Assembly (NCBI GenBank): GCA_965199595.1
Contig: OZ241182.1
Coordinates: 186,001-250,000 of the forward strand
Reading direction: 5' to 3'
DNA length: 64,000 nt
Source: JBBROS01 sp965199595
GTDB lineage: Bacteria > Pseudomonadota > Alphaproteobacteria > Acetobacterales > Acetobacteraceae
Part shown: in pieces, positions 36,855 through 44,554 of the stretch
How positions within the stretch are numbered: the stretch's first letter is position 1
How the letters are laid out: every line of letters begins with the position of its first letter
Program-made: the position numbers and the translations under genes
The notes under the pieces: generated by a model
What the model saw: only the letters and a program-made list of their open reading frames with translations
The model's database searches: none
What the model was told of the DNA's origin: nothing

Positions 36855-37865
36855 TTACGCGGCGCGGCGGCGAAGGGCCGCCATGCCCAATACACCGAGC
36901 CCCAGCAACGCCAGGCTCGCCGGCTCCGGCACGAACACCTGGTCACGCGCCGCCTCGGCGATGTCGGCGAAGTTGGTGAATACCCCGTCCACCCCGAGGT
37001 TGTAGGCCGCCACATACTGGGCGGGGTTGTTGAGGTAGGTGTAGGGATGCACCACCAGGCCGGCGGCGTGTGCTGCCTGGATGCAGGCGGCCGTCGCCTG
37101 GCTGATGGACGGACCCACGCCATCGGCGATCATCGCGATGGAGGCCGCCGCACTCGCCGTGGTCGGGCAGACCCCGAGATAGGCGACAGGAATGCTGGAA
37201 TTGGCATTCAGATAGGCCACCTGGGTCGGGTCGAATGATTGCGTGTAGGCCCGGCCCGGCGTGGTGAAGTAGCCGTTGTACTTGGGGTCGTTCAGCCCGG
37301 CCAGAATGGCGTCGGCCACCGCAATGCCGCTCTGCTTGGCCTCCGGATATACGCCGACCGAGATGCCGCTGTTGAGATAGTTGTTGTAGGCCAGGTCCAG
37401 GAACTGGCTGTAGGTCGTCAGCTGATACGTGGCACCCGGATCGAAATACCGTTTATCCGTGCAATACCCGTTCGCCGCCCGGCAGGTCAGCGAGAGCTGC
37501 TGCAGCTGCGCCACGGTGAACTTCGTCGCGTCATACGTGCCGTTCGCCGACTTCAGCGCCGCGATCTCCGGATGGGTGGTGGCATAGGCGACCACGTTGG
37601 TCGTGGCATTCAGCGTGCCGTCATGCAGCATGATCGCCACGTTGTCGGCCGTCAGATAGACGTCGCCCTCGATGAAGTCCGGCTTCATCGACAGCGACAG
37701 CTGATAGGCCTGGACCGACTCTTCCGGCAGGTAGCCGCTGGCGCCGCGATGGTTGATGACCACGGGCAGCGCGCCGTTCAGGGTGCTCGGCAGCGCCTGG
37801 GCCAGGGTCGGCACCCCGGCGGCACCCATCAGCATCACCGCAATGAAAGCCGTCTCCGCGCGCAT
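36855..37865 (-). CDS. Glycerophosphodiester phosphodiesterase with PEP-CTERM anchor
   Basis: 336 residues. The signal peptide ends near AQALP (~25). The GDPD catalytic pattern is HRGASGYLPEES (~39-50), EGDVYLT with Glu and Asp metal ligands (~67-73) and LHDGTLNATTN (~80-90). The C-terminus is a PEP-CTERM sorting signal: FVPEPASLALLGLGVLG followed by RRRAA. It should hydrolyse glycerophosphodiesters at the cell surface or outside. The combination of GDPD with PEP-CTERM is uncommon. Single gene inside the leftward heme cluster. Confidence 0.88.
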   Translation of the reverse strand: MRAETAFIAVMLMGAAGVPTLAQALPSTLNGALPVVINHRGASGYLPEESVQAYQLSLSMKPDFIEGDVYLTADNVAIMLHDGTLNATTNVVAYATTHPEIAALKSANGTYDATKFTVAQLQQLSLTCRAANGYCTDKRYFDPGATYQLTTYSQFLDLAYNNYLNSGISVGVYPEAKQSGIAVADAILAGLNDPKYNGYFTTPGRAYTQSFDPTQVAYLNANSSIPVAYLGVCPTTASAAASIAMIADGVGPSISQATAACIQAAHAAGLVVHPYTYLNNPAQYVAAYNLGVDGVFTNFADIAEAARDQVFVPEPASLALLGLGVLGMAALRRRAA

Positions 37866-37975
37866 TGAAGTACTCCTCGTCCGTGAATGTTACCGGCCGA
37901 GTGATAGTGGCGCCAAATCCGGAGCGATGCCATGGTTCAGCGAAGTTTGCGTTGCAGTTTCGTGCAAGGCGACGC

Positions 37976-39091
37976 TCAGCTCACCAGTTCAGCCACCGTA
38001 CCGTCGGCCTTCTGCGCCTTTGCATGTGGGCAGTCGGTGTGCTGCTTGGGGCAGGTGCGGCCGCCCACGAAGCTGCACAGGCCGGGTCCGCGGCCCAGCG
38101 CATCCTGCACCAGCTCGGCCAGCGCGTCGATGAAGCCGCCATCGCTGTTCTGCGCCGGCACCCGGAAATACCCGGGCAGATGCAGCTTCTCCGCCACCTC
38201 CCGGTATTCCACGTCCAGCTCCACCAGCGTCTCCGAATGGTCGGACACGAAGGCGATCGGCGTCACCAGCACCGCCACCTTGTCATGCGCCGCCCGCTCC
38301 AGCTCCGCCTCGATGCTGGGGTCGATCCACTTCTGCGGCGTGGCGCGCGACTGGTAGCACAGCACATGGTCCAGGTCGTCGAGGTCGCCGGCCTCCTGCA
38401 GCACCCGCACCACCCCGGCCACGGTCCGCTCCATCTGGAACTGGTAGGGGTCGCCCTTCTTGATGATCACCTCCGGCAGGCCATGCGCCGAGAACATGAT
38501 GCGCAACCGGGTCTCGGCCGGCAGGGCGCTGCGGGCCGAGTCATAGGCGGTGCGGATGATGGCCGCGGTGGCGCGCAGGAAGGCCGGGCTGGAATGATAG
38601 CAGCACAGGCTCGTCACCGGCTTCATCAGCCCGGCCTGCGCCGAAGCCTCCCGCCACGCCGTGAACGAGCTGCCGGTCGTGGTGGTGGAATACTGCGGAT
38701 ACAGCGGCACCAGCACGATCTCGTCGGGGTTCCACGCCTTCACCGCCCGCGCCGCCACGTCGCTGAACGGGTGCCAGTAGCGCATCGCCACGAAGCACTT
38801 TGCCTCCAGGTCCGGCGCCGCCTCCGCCATGGCCCGCTCCAACGAGCGCGCCTGCTCCTGCGTCAGCTCCAGCAACGGGCTCTTGCCGCCCAGGATCGCG
38901 TAGTTCGCGGTGGCGGCCCTGGTGCGGAGATAGGCGATCAGCCGGGCCAGGAAGGGGCGCACGAAGAACGGCACGCGCAGGATCGCCGGGTCCTTGAACA
39001 GGTTGACCAGGAACGGGCGGATCGCCTTCGGCTGGTCGGGCCCGCCCAGGTTGAACAGGACAAGGGCGATCTTGCGGCGAGCATCGGACAT
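37976..39091 (-). CDS. hemH: Ferrochelatase
   Basis: Inserts Fe2+ into protoporphyrin IX, the last step of heme synthesis. 371 residues from the ATG at 39091 (MSDARRKIALVLFNLGGP, the usual family opening). A GTG at 39136 in the same frame overlaps the hemE stop as GTGA and would add 15 residues, so a coupled start is possible. Active-site landmarks are YPQYSTTTTGS and FSAHGLPE. The C-terminus has a Cys set (LCSFVGGRTCPKQHTDCP) as in ferrochelatases with a [2Fe-2S] cluster. Confidence 0.95.
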   Translation of the reverse strand: MSDARRKIALVLFNLGGPDQPKAIRPFLVNLFKDPAILRVPFFVRPFLARLIAYLRTRAATANYAILGGKSPLLELTQEQARSLERAMAEAAPDLEAKCFVAMRYWHPFSDVAARAVKAWNPDEIVLVPLYPQYSTTTTGSSFTAWREASAQAGLMKPVTSLCCYHSSPAFLRATAAIIRTAYDSARSALPAETRLRIMFSAHGLPEVIIKKGDPYQFQMERTVAGVVRVLQEAGDLDDLDHVLCYQSRATPQKWIDPSIEAELERAAHDKVAVLVTPIAFVSDHSETLVELDVEYREVAEKLHLPGYFRVPAQNSDGGFIDALAELVQDALGRGPGLCSFVGGRTCPKQHTDCPHAKAQKADGTVAELVS

Positions 39092-39132
39092 GCCCCGCAA
39101 CGTGGTCCGGTCCAGCCCCGCGTCAAGCTTGT

Positions 39133-40188
39133 TCACGCGGCCCGCACCTGCGCCACCAGCGCCGCCACGTGCCCGGGTGGCGTCTGCGGCACGATGCCGT
39201 GTCCCAGGTTGAAGATATGCGGCCGCCCCCGCACCGCCGCGAGCACGCCCTCCGCCTCCCGCCGCAACGCCTCGCCGCCGGCCACCAGCGCAGCCGGATC
39301 CAGGTTGCCCTGCGTGGCGACGGTACCGGGCACCAGGCCGGTGGCGAGCGTGAGGTCAGCCCCCGTATCCAGCGCCACCGCGTTCACCCCGGTCTGCGCG
39401 GCATACTCACCCACCAGCACGCCGGCGAGCCGCGGGAAGCCGATCACCGGGATCGTTGGATGCCGCTTCTTCAAGGCGTCGACGATCCGTCTGGTGGGCG
39501 CGATCACCAGGCGGCGGAACAGCGTGGGCGACAGCACGCCGGACCAGCTGTCGAACAGCATCAGCACCTCGGCCCCGGCATCGGCCTGCGCGGACAGATA
39601 GATGACGCTGGCCTCCACCAGAAGGTCGACCATGGCGTTCATCAGGGCCGGGTTGCCGTGGGCCATGGCGCGGATGTTGGGGAAGTCCTTCGAGCCGCCG
39701 CCCTCGATCATGTAGCAGGCCACCGTGAACGGGGACCCGGCAAACCCGATCATCGCCACCTGTTCCGGCAACCCGGCCCGCGTCCGCTGCACCGTTTCCA
39801 GGATGGGAGCGATGGCCCCCGTCAAGCGATTGAGGTCCAGCCGCGCGAGGCCAGCCGCGTCGCGGATGGGGGGCAGCACCGGGCCCTCACCCTCCTGGAA
39901 CGTCAGCCCCTGCCCGAGCGCCCAGGGCACCATCAGGATGTCGCTGAACAGGATGGCGGCATCGAACCCGAAACGGCGGATGGGCTGCAGCGTCACCTCG
40001 GCCGCCAGACGCGGATTGGTGCAGAGGCTCACGAAGTCTCCGGCCTGCGCCCGAAGCTCTCGGTATTCCGGCAGGTACCGGCCCGCCTGCCGCATCAGCC
40101 AGATGGGAGGCGGCCATACGCTCTCCCCTGCGAGCACGTTGAGCAGCGGCTTGGAAAGCAGCGGTTTGGTCAGGTTGAGGTCTGCCAT
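39133..40188 (-). CDS. hemE: Uroporphyrinogen decarboxylase
   Basis: Decarboxylates uroporphyrinogen III to coproporphyrinogen III. 351 residues, full length. The N-terminal signature PPIWLMRQAGRYLPEYRE is at ~26-43, and GFAGSPFTVACYMIEGGGS follows at mid-protein. Start ATG at 40188. It is the first leftward gene beside the proposed origin; in Caulobacter and other Alphaproteobacteria hemE is the gene that flanks oriC. Confidence 0.97.
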   Translation of the reverse strand: MADLNLTKPLLSKPLLNVLAGESVWPPPIWLMRQAGRYLPEYRELRAQAGDFVSLCTNPRLAAEVTLQPIRRFGFDAAILFSDILMVPWALGQGLTFQEGEGPVLPPIRDAAGLARLDLNRLTGAIAPILETVQRTRAGLPEQVAMIGFAGSPFTVACYMIEGGGSKDFPNIRAMAHGNPALMNAMVDLLVEASVIYLSAQADAGAEVLMLFDSWSGVLSPTLFRRLVIAPTRRIVDALKKRHPTIPVIGFPRLAGVLVGEYAAQTGVNAVALDTGADLTLATGLVPGTVATQGNLDPAALVAGGEALRREAEGVLAAVRGRPHIFNLGHGIVPQTPPGHVAALVAQVRAA

Positions 40189-40233
40189 AATCTTAAGAAG
40201 AATCTTTCTTTAGGATGATGTTGAGCTTGGGCC

Positions 40234-40242
40234 TGTGGATAA
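40234..40242 (-). promoter_or_regulatory. DnaA box
   Basis: TGTGGATAA on the plus strand is the exact complement of the consensus TTATCCACA. It is 46 bp from the hemE start codon. Confidence 0.9.
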
Positions 40243-40276
40243 TGTGGTACCCGGATTTGCGCATTTTGTCCCAGGG

Positions 40277-40285
40277 TTATCCACA
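40277..40285 (+). promoter_or_regulatory. DnaA box
   Basis: TTATCCACA, a perfect consensus box, is inverted relative to the one at 40234. Centre-to-centre spacing is 43 bp, about four helical turns. Confidence 0.9.
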
Positions 40286-40456
40286 GGCTTTACGGCCCGA
40301 AAACGGGCCGCGGAGCCTGCTGGAATCAGGGTTGTGCGCCGCAGCACCGGATTTTCCAAACAGATCGTCCCCAGTCGTCCCGGTGGTCGGCCTTATCCCC
40401 GCTGTACCCTCGAACGGGGATACCGGCCCCGGGTTGTCCCCGCTATCCTCGTTGTC

Positions 40457-41344
40457 ATGGAAGACAACCGGCTGAACCTGCACCTGGTCTCCGACGCCAC
40501 CGGGGAGACGCTGAACAGCATCGCCCGCGCCACCGTCTCCCAGTTCGAGCACGTGACCATCGCCTATCACCGCTGGAGCCTGATCCGCACCCGGTTCCAG
40601 CTGCACCGCGTGCTGGAGGGCATCGAGGCGGAACCAGGCCTGGTGCTCTCCACCGTGCTGGACCAGGCGCTGCGCAACGACCTGGAAACCACCTGCAACC
40701 GCCTCGGCGTCTCCGTGGTCAACGTGCTCGACCCGGTGCTGAGCATGTTGCAGGAGGAGCTGGGCGCCACCGCCCAGGCCCGGCCGGGCCGCCAATACGT
40801 GCTGGATGCCGATTATTTCCGCCGCATCGACGCCATGCACTACGTGCTGGCGCATGATGACGGCCAGGCCCAGGCCGGCATCGCCGAGGCCGACGTGGTG
40901 ATGGTCGGCGTCTCCCGCAGCAGCAAGACGCCCACCTCGTTCTATCTGGCCAACCGCGGCGTCAAGGCCGCCAACGTGCCGCTGGTGCCGGGCACGCCGG
41001 ACCCGCCGGGCCTCACCAGCCCGGTATGCCCGGTGGTGGGGCTGACGCTGGACCCGATGGCGCTGATCGAGATCCGCCGGCACCGCCTGAAACTGATCGC
41101 TTCCGGCGCCGACACGGGGCGTGTGCGCAACGAGCAGACGGATTATGTGGACATCGAGGCGGTGAAGGCCGAACTGCTCTGGGCCCGCCGCCTCTGCGCC
41201 CGCCGCGGCTGGCCCGTGATCGACGTGACCCGGCGCTCCATCGAGGAGACCGCCGCCACGGTGCTGCAACTGATGGAAGCCTGGCACGACCGCCGGCGCA
41301 AGGCGGCCGAAACGCCCGCCCCCTCCCAAGGAGACCACGCATGA
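40457..41344 (+). CDS. PEP synthetase regulatory protein / kinase-pyrophosphorylase (PPSR family)
   Basis: 295 residues. The family phosphorylates and dephosphorylates PEP synthase or pyruvate phosphate dikinase. The opening LHLVSDATGETLNSIARA (~6-23) and the P-loop-like GVSRSSKTPTSFYLA (~151-165) are diagnostic, followed by NVPLVPG and an RN-Y-x-D segment (VRNEQTDYVDIEAV). The ATG at 40457 is chosen; the frame is open upstream but that part overlaps the DnaA boxes. This is the conserved gene on the right of the alphaproteobacterial origin. Its stop overlaps the GST gene by ATGA. Confidence 0.92.
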   Translation: MEDNRLNLHLVSDATGETLNSIARATVSQFEHVTIAYHRWSLIRTRFQLHRVLEGIEAEPGLVLSTVLDQALRNDLETTCNRLGVSVVNVLDPVLSMLQEELGATAQARPGRQYVLDADYFRRIDAMHYVLAHDDGQAQAGIAEADVVMVGVSRSSKTPTSFYLANRGVKAANVPLVPGTPDPPGLTSPVCPVVGLTLDPMALIEIRRHRLKLIASGADTGRVRNEQTDYVDIEAVKAELLWARRLCARRGWPVIDVTRRSIEETAATVLQLMEAWHDRRRKAAETPAPSQGDHA

Positions 41345-42204
41345 ACGACTACACGCCACCCGCCGTCTGGACCTGGAACAAGGAGAACGGCGGCCGCTTC
41401 GCCAGCATCAACCGCCCCATCGCCGGCCCCACGCATGAAAAGGCGCTGCCCGTCGGCAAGCACCCGCTGCAGCTCTATTCGCTGGCCACCCCCAACGGCG
41501 TGAAGGTGACGATCATGCTGGAGGAGCTGCTGGCCCGGGGCCACAGCGGCGCGGAATACGACGCCTGGCTGATCAGGATCGGCGATGGCGACCAGTTCGG
41601 CAGCGGCTTCGTCTCCATCAACCCGAACTCGAAGATCCCGGCCCTGATGGACCGCAGCGGCCCCACCCCCATCCGCGTGTTCGAATCCGGCGCCATCCTG
41701 GTGCACCTGGCTGAAAAGTTCGGCGCCTTCCTGCCCACCGACCCGGCGGCCCGCGCCGAGTGCCTGTCCTGGCTGTTCTGGCAGATGGGCGCCGCGCCCT
41801 ATCTCGGCGGCGGCTTCGGCCACTTCTATGCCTATGCGCCCAGCAAGATGGAATACCCGATCGACCGCTTCACCATGGAGGTGAAGCGCCAGCTGGACGT
41901 GCTGGACCGTCGCCTGGGCGAGAGCGAATACCTGGCCGGGCCCGAGTACACCATCGCCGACATGGCGGTGTTCCCCTGGTACGGCGGCCTGGTGAAGGGC
42001 TGGAACTACGGCGACGCCGCGACCTTCCTCTCCGCCGGCGAGTACAGGAACGTGCACCGCTGGGCCGACATGCTCCTGGCCCGGCCGGCGGTGCAGCGCG
42101 GCCGCATGGTCAACCGCGTCTCGGGCGAACCCGGCAGCCAGCTGCACGAACGCCACGACGCCAGCGACTTCGACACGAAAACCCAGGACAAGCTCGCGGT
42201 CTAG
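41341..42204 (+). CDS. Glutathione S-transferase family protein, YghU-like
   Basis: 287 residues. The thioredoxin-fold N-domain contains LQLYSLATPNGVKVTIMLEE (~40-59) and the glutathione-binding NPNSKIPALMD and FESGAILVHLAEK segments (~95-130). The all-helical C-domain has YTIADMAVFPW (~204-214). Similar to E. coli YghU, which has disulfide reductase activity. Located between PPSR and maf with a 4-bp overlap upstream and 2 bp downstream; a GST here is not part of the usual origin cluster. Confidence 0.88.
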   Translation: MNDYTPPAVWTWNKENGGRFASINRPIAGPTHEKALPVGKHPLQLYSLATPNGVKVTIMLEELLARGHSGAEYDAWLIRIGDGDQFGSGFVSINPNSKIPALMDRSGPTPIRVFESGAILVHLAEKFGAFLPTDPAARAECLSWLFWQMGAAPYLGGGFGHFYAYAPSKMEYPIDRFTMEVKRQLDVLDRRLGESEYLAGPEYTIADMAVFPWYGGLVKGWNYGDAATFLSAGEYRNVHRWADMLLARPAVQRGRMVNRVSGEPGSQLHERHDASDFDTKTQDKLAV

Positions 42205-42206
42205 CC

Positions 42207-42824
42207 ATGCTGCAACCCGGCCGCCTGATCCTCGCCAGCCAGTCCGCCGCCCGCGCCGCCGTGCTGGCGGGGGCCGGGCTGGTGTTCGAGGCGCGGCCGG
42301 CGCGCATCGACGAGGCGGCGGTCAAGGCGGCCGGGCTGGCGGAGGGCGCCGGACCGGAGGACGTGGCGCTGACCCTGGCGACCATGAAGGCCCGCCGCAT
42401 CCGCGAACCCGGTGCCCCCGGCCTTCCCGGTGCAGTGGTGATCGGCGCCGACCAGCTGCTGGTGTGCGAGGACGGCTGGTTCGACAAGCCAACCAGCCTC
42501 GACCAGGCCCGCGCCCACCTGGTGGCGCTCCGCGGCCGCACCCACACGCTGGTGACTGCCCTGGTCTGCCACCGCGACGGCACCGAGATCTGGCGCCACC
42601 TGGCCCGGCCCCGCCTGACCATGCGCCCCTTCTCCGACGCCTTCCTGGACGAGTACCTGGCGCTGGAGGGCGAGGCCCTGCTGGGCTGCGTCGGCGCCTA
42701 TCGCCTGGAAGGCCCGGGCGCGCAGCTGTTCGACCGTGTGGAGGGCGAGCACGCCGCCGTGCTGGGCCTGCCGCTGCTGCCGCTGCTCGGCTTCCTGCGG
42801 CAATGCGGCGTGCTCGCCTCCTGA
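42207..42824 (+). CDS. maf: Maf-family nucleotide pyrophosphatase
   Basis: 205 residues. The N-terminal signature LILASQSAARAAVL (~7-20) and the GADQLLVCEDGWFDKP segment (~76-91) match Maf proteins, which hydrolyse non-canonical or modified NTPs and are linked to septum inhibition in some bacteria. The start at 42207 is two bases after the GST stop. In many relatives maf next to the origin is followed by aroE, coaE and dnaQ; here ketoacid CoA-transferase genes follow instead. Confidence 0.92.
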   Translation: MLQPGRLILASQSAARAAVLAGAGLVFEARPARIDEAAVKAAGLAEGAGPEDVALTLATMKARRIREPGAPGLPGAVVIGADQLLVCEDGWFDKPTSLDQARAHLVALRGRTHTLVTALVCHRDGTEIWRHLARPRLTMRPFSDAFLDEYLALEGEALLGCVGAYRLEGPGAQLFDRVEGEHAAVLGLPLLPLLGFLRQCGVLAS

Positions 42825-42888
42825 CGCCTCTCGCTTCACCATAATGCGGCGCTGTGCGATGCTCCGCCCAAACAGGGGCAGAAACGGA

Positions 42889-43605
42889 ATGGCGAGCAAG
42901 GTTTTCCCGGACGCGGCCGCGGCACTGGCCGGGGCGTTGCGCAACGACATGCTGGTGATGGCCGGCGGCTTCGGCCTCTGCGGCATCCCCGAAAGCCTGA
43001 TCCTCGCCATCCGCGAAAGCGGCGTCACCGGCCTCACCGTAATCTCGAACAACGCCGGCATCGATGACGCCGGCCTCGGCCTGCTGCTGCAGACCCGGCA
43101 GATCAAAAAGATGATCAGCAGCTACGTCGGCGAGAACGCCACCTTCGCCAAGCAGTACCTGGCCGGCGAGCTGGAGATCGAGTTCAACCCGCAGGGCACG
43201 CTCGCCGAGCGCATCCGCGCCGGCGGCGCCGGCGTCCCCGCCTTCTTCACCCGCACCGGCGCCGGCACCGCGGTGGCGGAGGGCAAGGAGGAGCGCGAGT
43301 TCGCCGGCCACCGTTACGTCATGGAGCACGGCCTGTTCGCCGACCTCGCCATCATCCACGCCTGGAAGGGCGACCCCGAAGGCAACCTGGTCTATCGCCG
43401 CACCGCCCGGAACTTCAACCCGGTGATGGCCACCGCGGCCAAGATCACGGTCGCCGAGGTCGAGCACCTGGTGCAGCCCGGCGAGCTCGACCCCGACCAC
43501 ATCATCACCCCCGGCATCTTCGTGCAACGCCTGGTGCACGTGCCGAACGCCACCAAGCGGATCGAGCAACGCACGGTGCGCCAGCGCACCGCGGCCTCGG
43601 CATAA
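42889..43605 (+). CDS. scoA: 3-oxoacid CoA-transferase subunit A
   Basis: 238 residues. Moves CoA from succinyl-CoA to acetoacetate, allowing ketone bodies or poly-hydroxybutyrate products to be used. Subunit A signature GGFGLCGIPESLI (~25-37) and the SNNAGIDDAGLGLLL segment are clear, as is NPQGTLAERIRAGGAG (~100-115). The ATG at 42889 has GGGGCAGAAACGGA upstream. scoB follows after 13 bp. Confidence 0.95.
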   Translation: MASKVFPDAAAALAGALRNDMLVMAGGFGLCGIPESLILAIRESGVTGLTVISNNAGIDDAGLGLLLQTRQIKKMISSYVGENATFAKQYLAGELEIEFNPQGTLAERIRAGGAGVPAFFTRTGAGTAVAEGKEEREFAGHRYVMEHGLFADLAIIHAWKGDPEGNLVYRRTARNFNPVMATAAKITVAEVEHLVQPGELDPDHIITPGIFVQRLVHVPNATKRIEQRTVRQRTAASA

Positions 43606-43618
43606 AGGAGCGCAGAGC

Positions 43619-44275
43619 ATGGCATGGACCCGCGACGAGATGGCCGCCCGCGCCGCGCAGGAGCTGCAGGACGGCATGTACGTGAACCTCGGCATCGGCA
43701 TCCCCACGCTGGTGGCGAACCACCTGCCGCCGGGCATCAGCGTGCAGCTGCACAGCGAGAACGGCATGCTCGGCATCGGCCCCTTCCCCTATGAGGGCGA
43801 GGAGGACGCCGACCTGATCAACGCCGGCAAGCAGACCGTCACCATGCTGCCCAGCACCAGCATCTTCGACAGCGCGCAGAGCTTCGCCATGATCCGCGGC
43901 GGCCACATCGCCATCAGCATCCTGGGCGCGCTCCAGGTGGCGGAGAACGGCGACCTCGCGAACTGGATGATCCCCGGCAAGATGGTGAAGGGCATGGGCG
44001 GCGCCATGGACCTGGTGGCCGGCGTGCCGAAATGCGTCGTGCTGATGGAGCACACCGCCCGTGGCGAGCCGAAGATCCTCAAGCGCTGCACCCTCCCGCT
44101 CACCGGCGCCGGCGTGGTGAGCCTCATCGTCACCGATCTCTGCGTCTTCGCCGTGGACAAGCCTGGCCAGGACGGCCTGACCCTGGTGGATATCGCTCCC
44201 GGCGTGACGGTCGAGGAGCTGCGGTCGAAGACGGAAGCGACGTTTATGGCGCCCGCCGGGGCATACCCCGCCTGA
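43619..44275 (+). CDS. scoB: 3-oxoacid CoA-transferase subunit B
   Basis: 218 residues. The catalytic glutamate that forms the CoA thioester is E47 in HSENGMLGIGP. VNLGIGIPTLVANHLPPG (~22-39) and GGHIAISILGALQV (~99-112) complete the family pattern. Strong Shine-Dalgarno AAGGAG 9 bases before the ATG. Forms a heterodimer with ScoA. A long hairpin and a tRNA gene follow. Confidence 0.96.
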   Translation: MAWTRDEMAARAAQELQDGMYVNLGIGIPTLVANHLPPGISVQLHSENGMLGIGPFPYEGEEDADLINAGKQTVTMLPSTSIFDSAQSFAMIRGGHIAISILGALQVAENGDLANWMIPGKMVKGMGGAMDLVAGVPKCVVLMEHTARGEPKILKRCTLPLTGAGVVSLIVTDLCVFAVDKPGQDGLTLVDIAPGVTVEELRSKTEATFMAPAGAYPA

Positions 44276-44282
44276 TAGGGTC

Positions 44283-44311
44283 TTGCGGGGGCGGTTTGGC
44301 GGGGTTATAGG
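44283..44311 (+). promoter_or_regulatory. Candidate sigma-70 promoter of the tRNA-Ala gene
   Basis: TTGCGG (44283-44288) and TATAGG (44306-44311) are separated by 17 bp and end 17 bp before the tRNA. Each hexamer matches the consensus at four of six positions. The region also forms an 11-bp stem (44285-44295 with 44312-44322, one G-T pair) that could end scoB transcription. Confidence 0.45.
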
Positions 44312-44328
44312 ACCGCTCCCGCAGGTCT

Positions 44329-44404
44329 GGGGCTGTAGCTCAGTTGGGAGAGCGCCTGAATGGCATTCAGGAGGTCAGCGGTTCGATCCCGCTCAGCTCC
44401 ACCA
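44329..44404 (+). tRNA. tRNA-Ala (anticodon GGC)
   Basis: 76 bases including an encoded CCA. All four stems pair: acceptor GGGGCTG with CAGCTCC, D-arm GCTC/GAGC, anticodon stem CCTGA/TCAGG and T-arm AGCGG/CCGCT around TTCGATC. The anticodon GGC is at 44362-44364. The G3-U70 pair that identifies tRNA-Ala to its synthetase is present. Confidence 0.98.
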
Positions 44405-44527
44405 GACCTCGGCGCGGACCTCGAAGCATAACAACGGGTTGGACCGTGTGGCGAATCCGGTCACACCCGGGGCCATGCATGCAGTCCGGCGCCATGCCGG
44501 TTGACAGCCGTTTGCCTGCTCCGCATT

Positions 44528-44541
44528 GTAAACCGGTTAAC
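44528..44541. promoter_or_regulatory. LacI-family operator
   Basis: GTAAACCGGTTAAC is a palindrome with one mismatched pair and the central CG step typical of LacI/GalR operators. It lies 14 bp before the regulator's start codon and next to its Shine-Dalgarno (CGGAGG, 44542-44547), so autorepression of the whole operon is likely. Confidence 0.75.
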
Positions 44542-44554
44542 CGGAGGCAGGGCA

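Larger units (their letters stand above)
40189..40456. other. oriC: Probable chromosomal origin of replication (oriC)
   Basis: A 268-bp non-coding gap between divergent hemE and PPSR genes. It contains two perfect DnaA boxes in inverted orientation (40234-40242 and 40277-40285), weaker box-like sequences such as TTATCCCCG (40393-40401), and an AT-rich stretch next to hemE (40186-40220) suited to unwinding. Both flanking genes are read away from the gap. The hemE-PPSR-maf arrangement is that known around Caulobacter-type origins. No full CtrA site (TTAA-N7-TTAA) is seen here, unlike Caulobacter. Confidence 0.85.

Noticed and set aside
40189..40233. CtrA site in oriC as in Caulobacter
   Set aside because: One TTAA is present at 40193-40196 but no second half-site follows at seven bases.
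40235..40456. N-terminal extension of the PPSR protein through the open frame
   Set aside because: It would begin inside a DnaA box and adds sequence unlike the family; MEDNRLNLHLVSD is the normal start.
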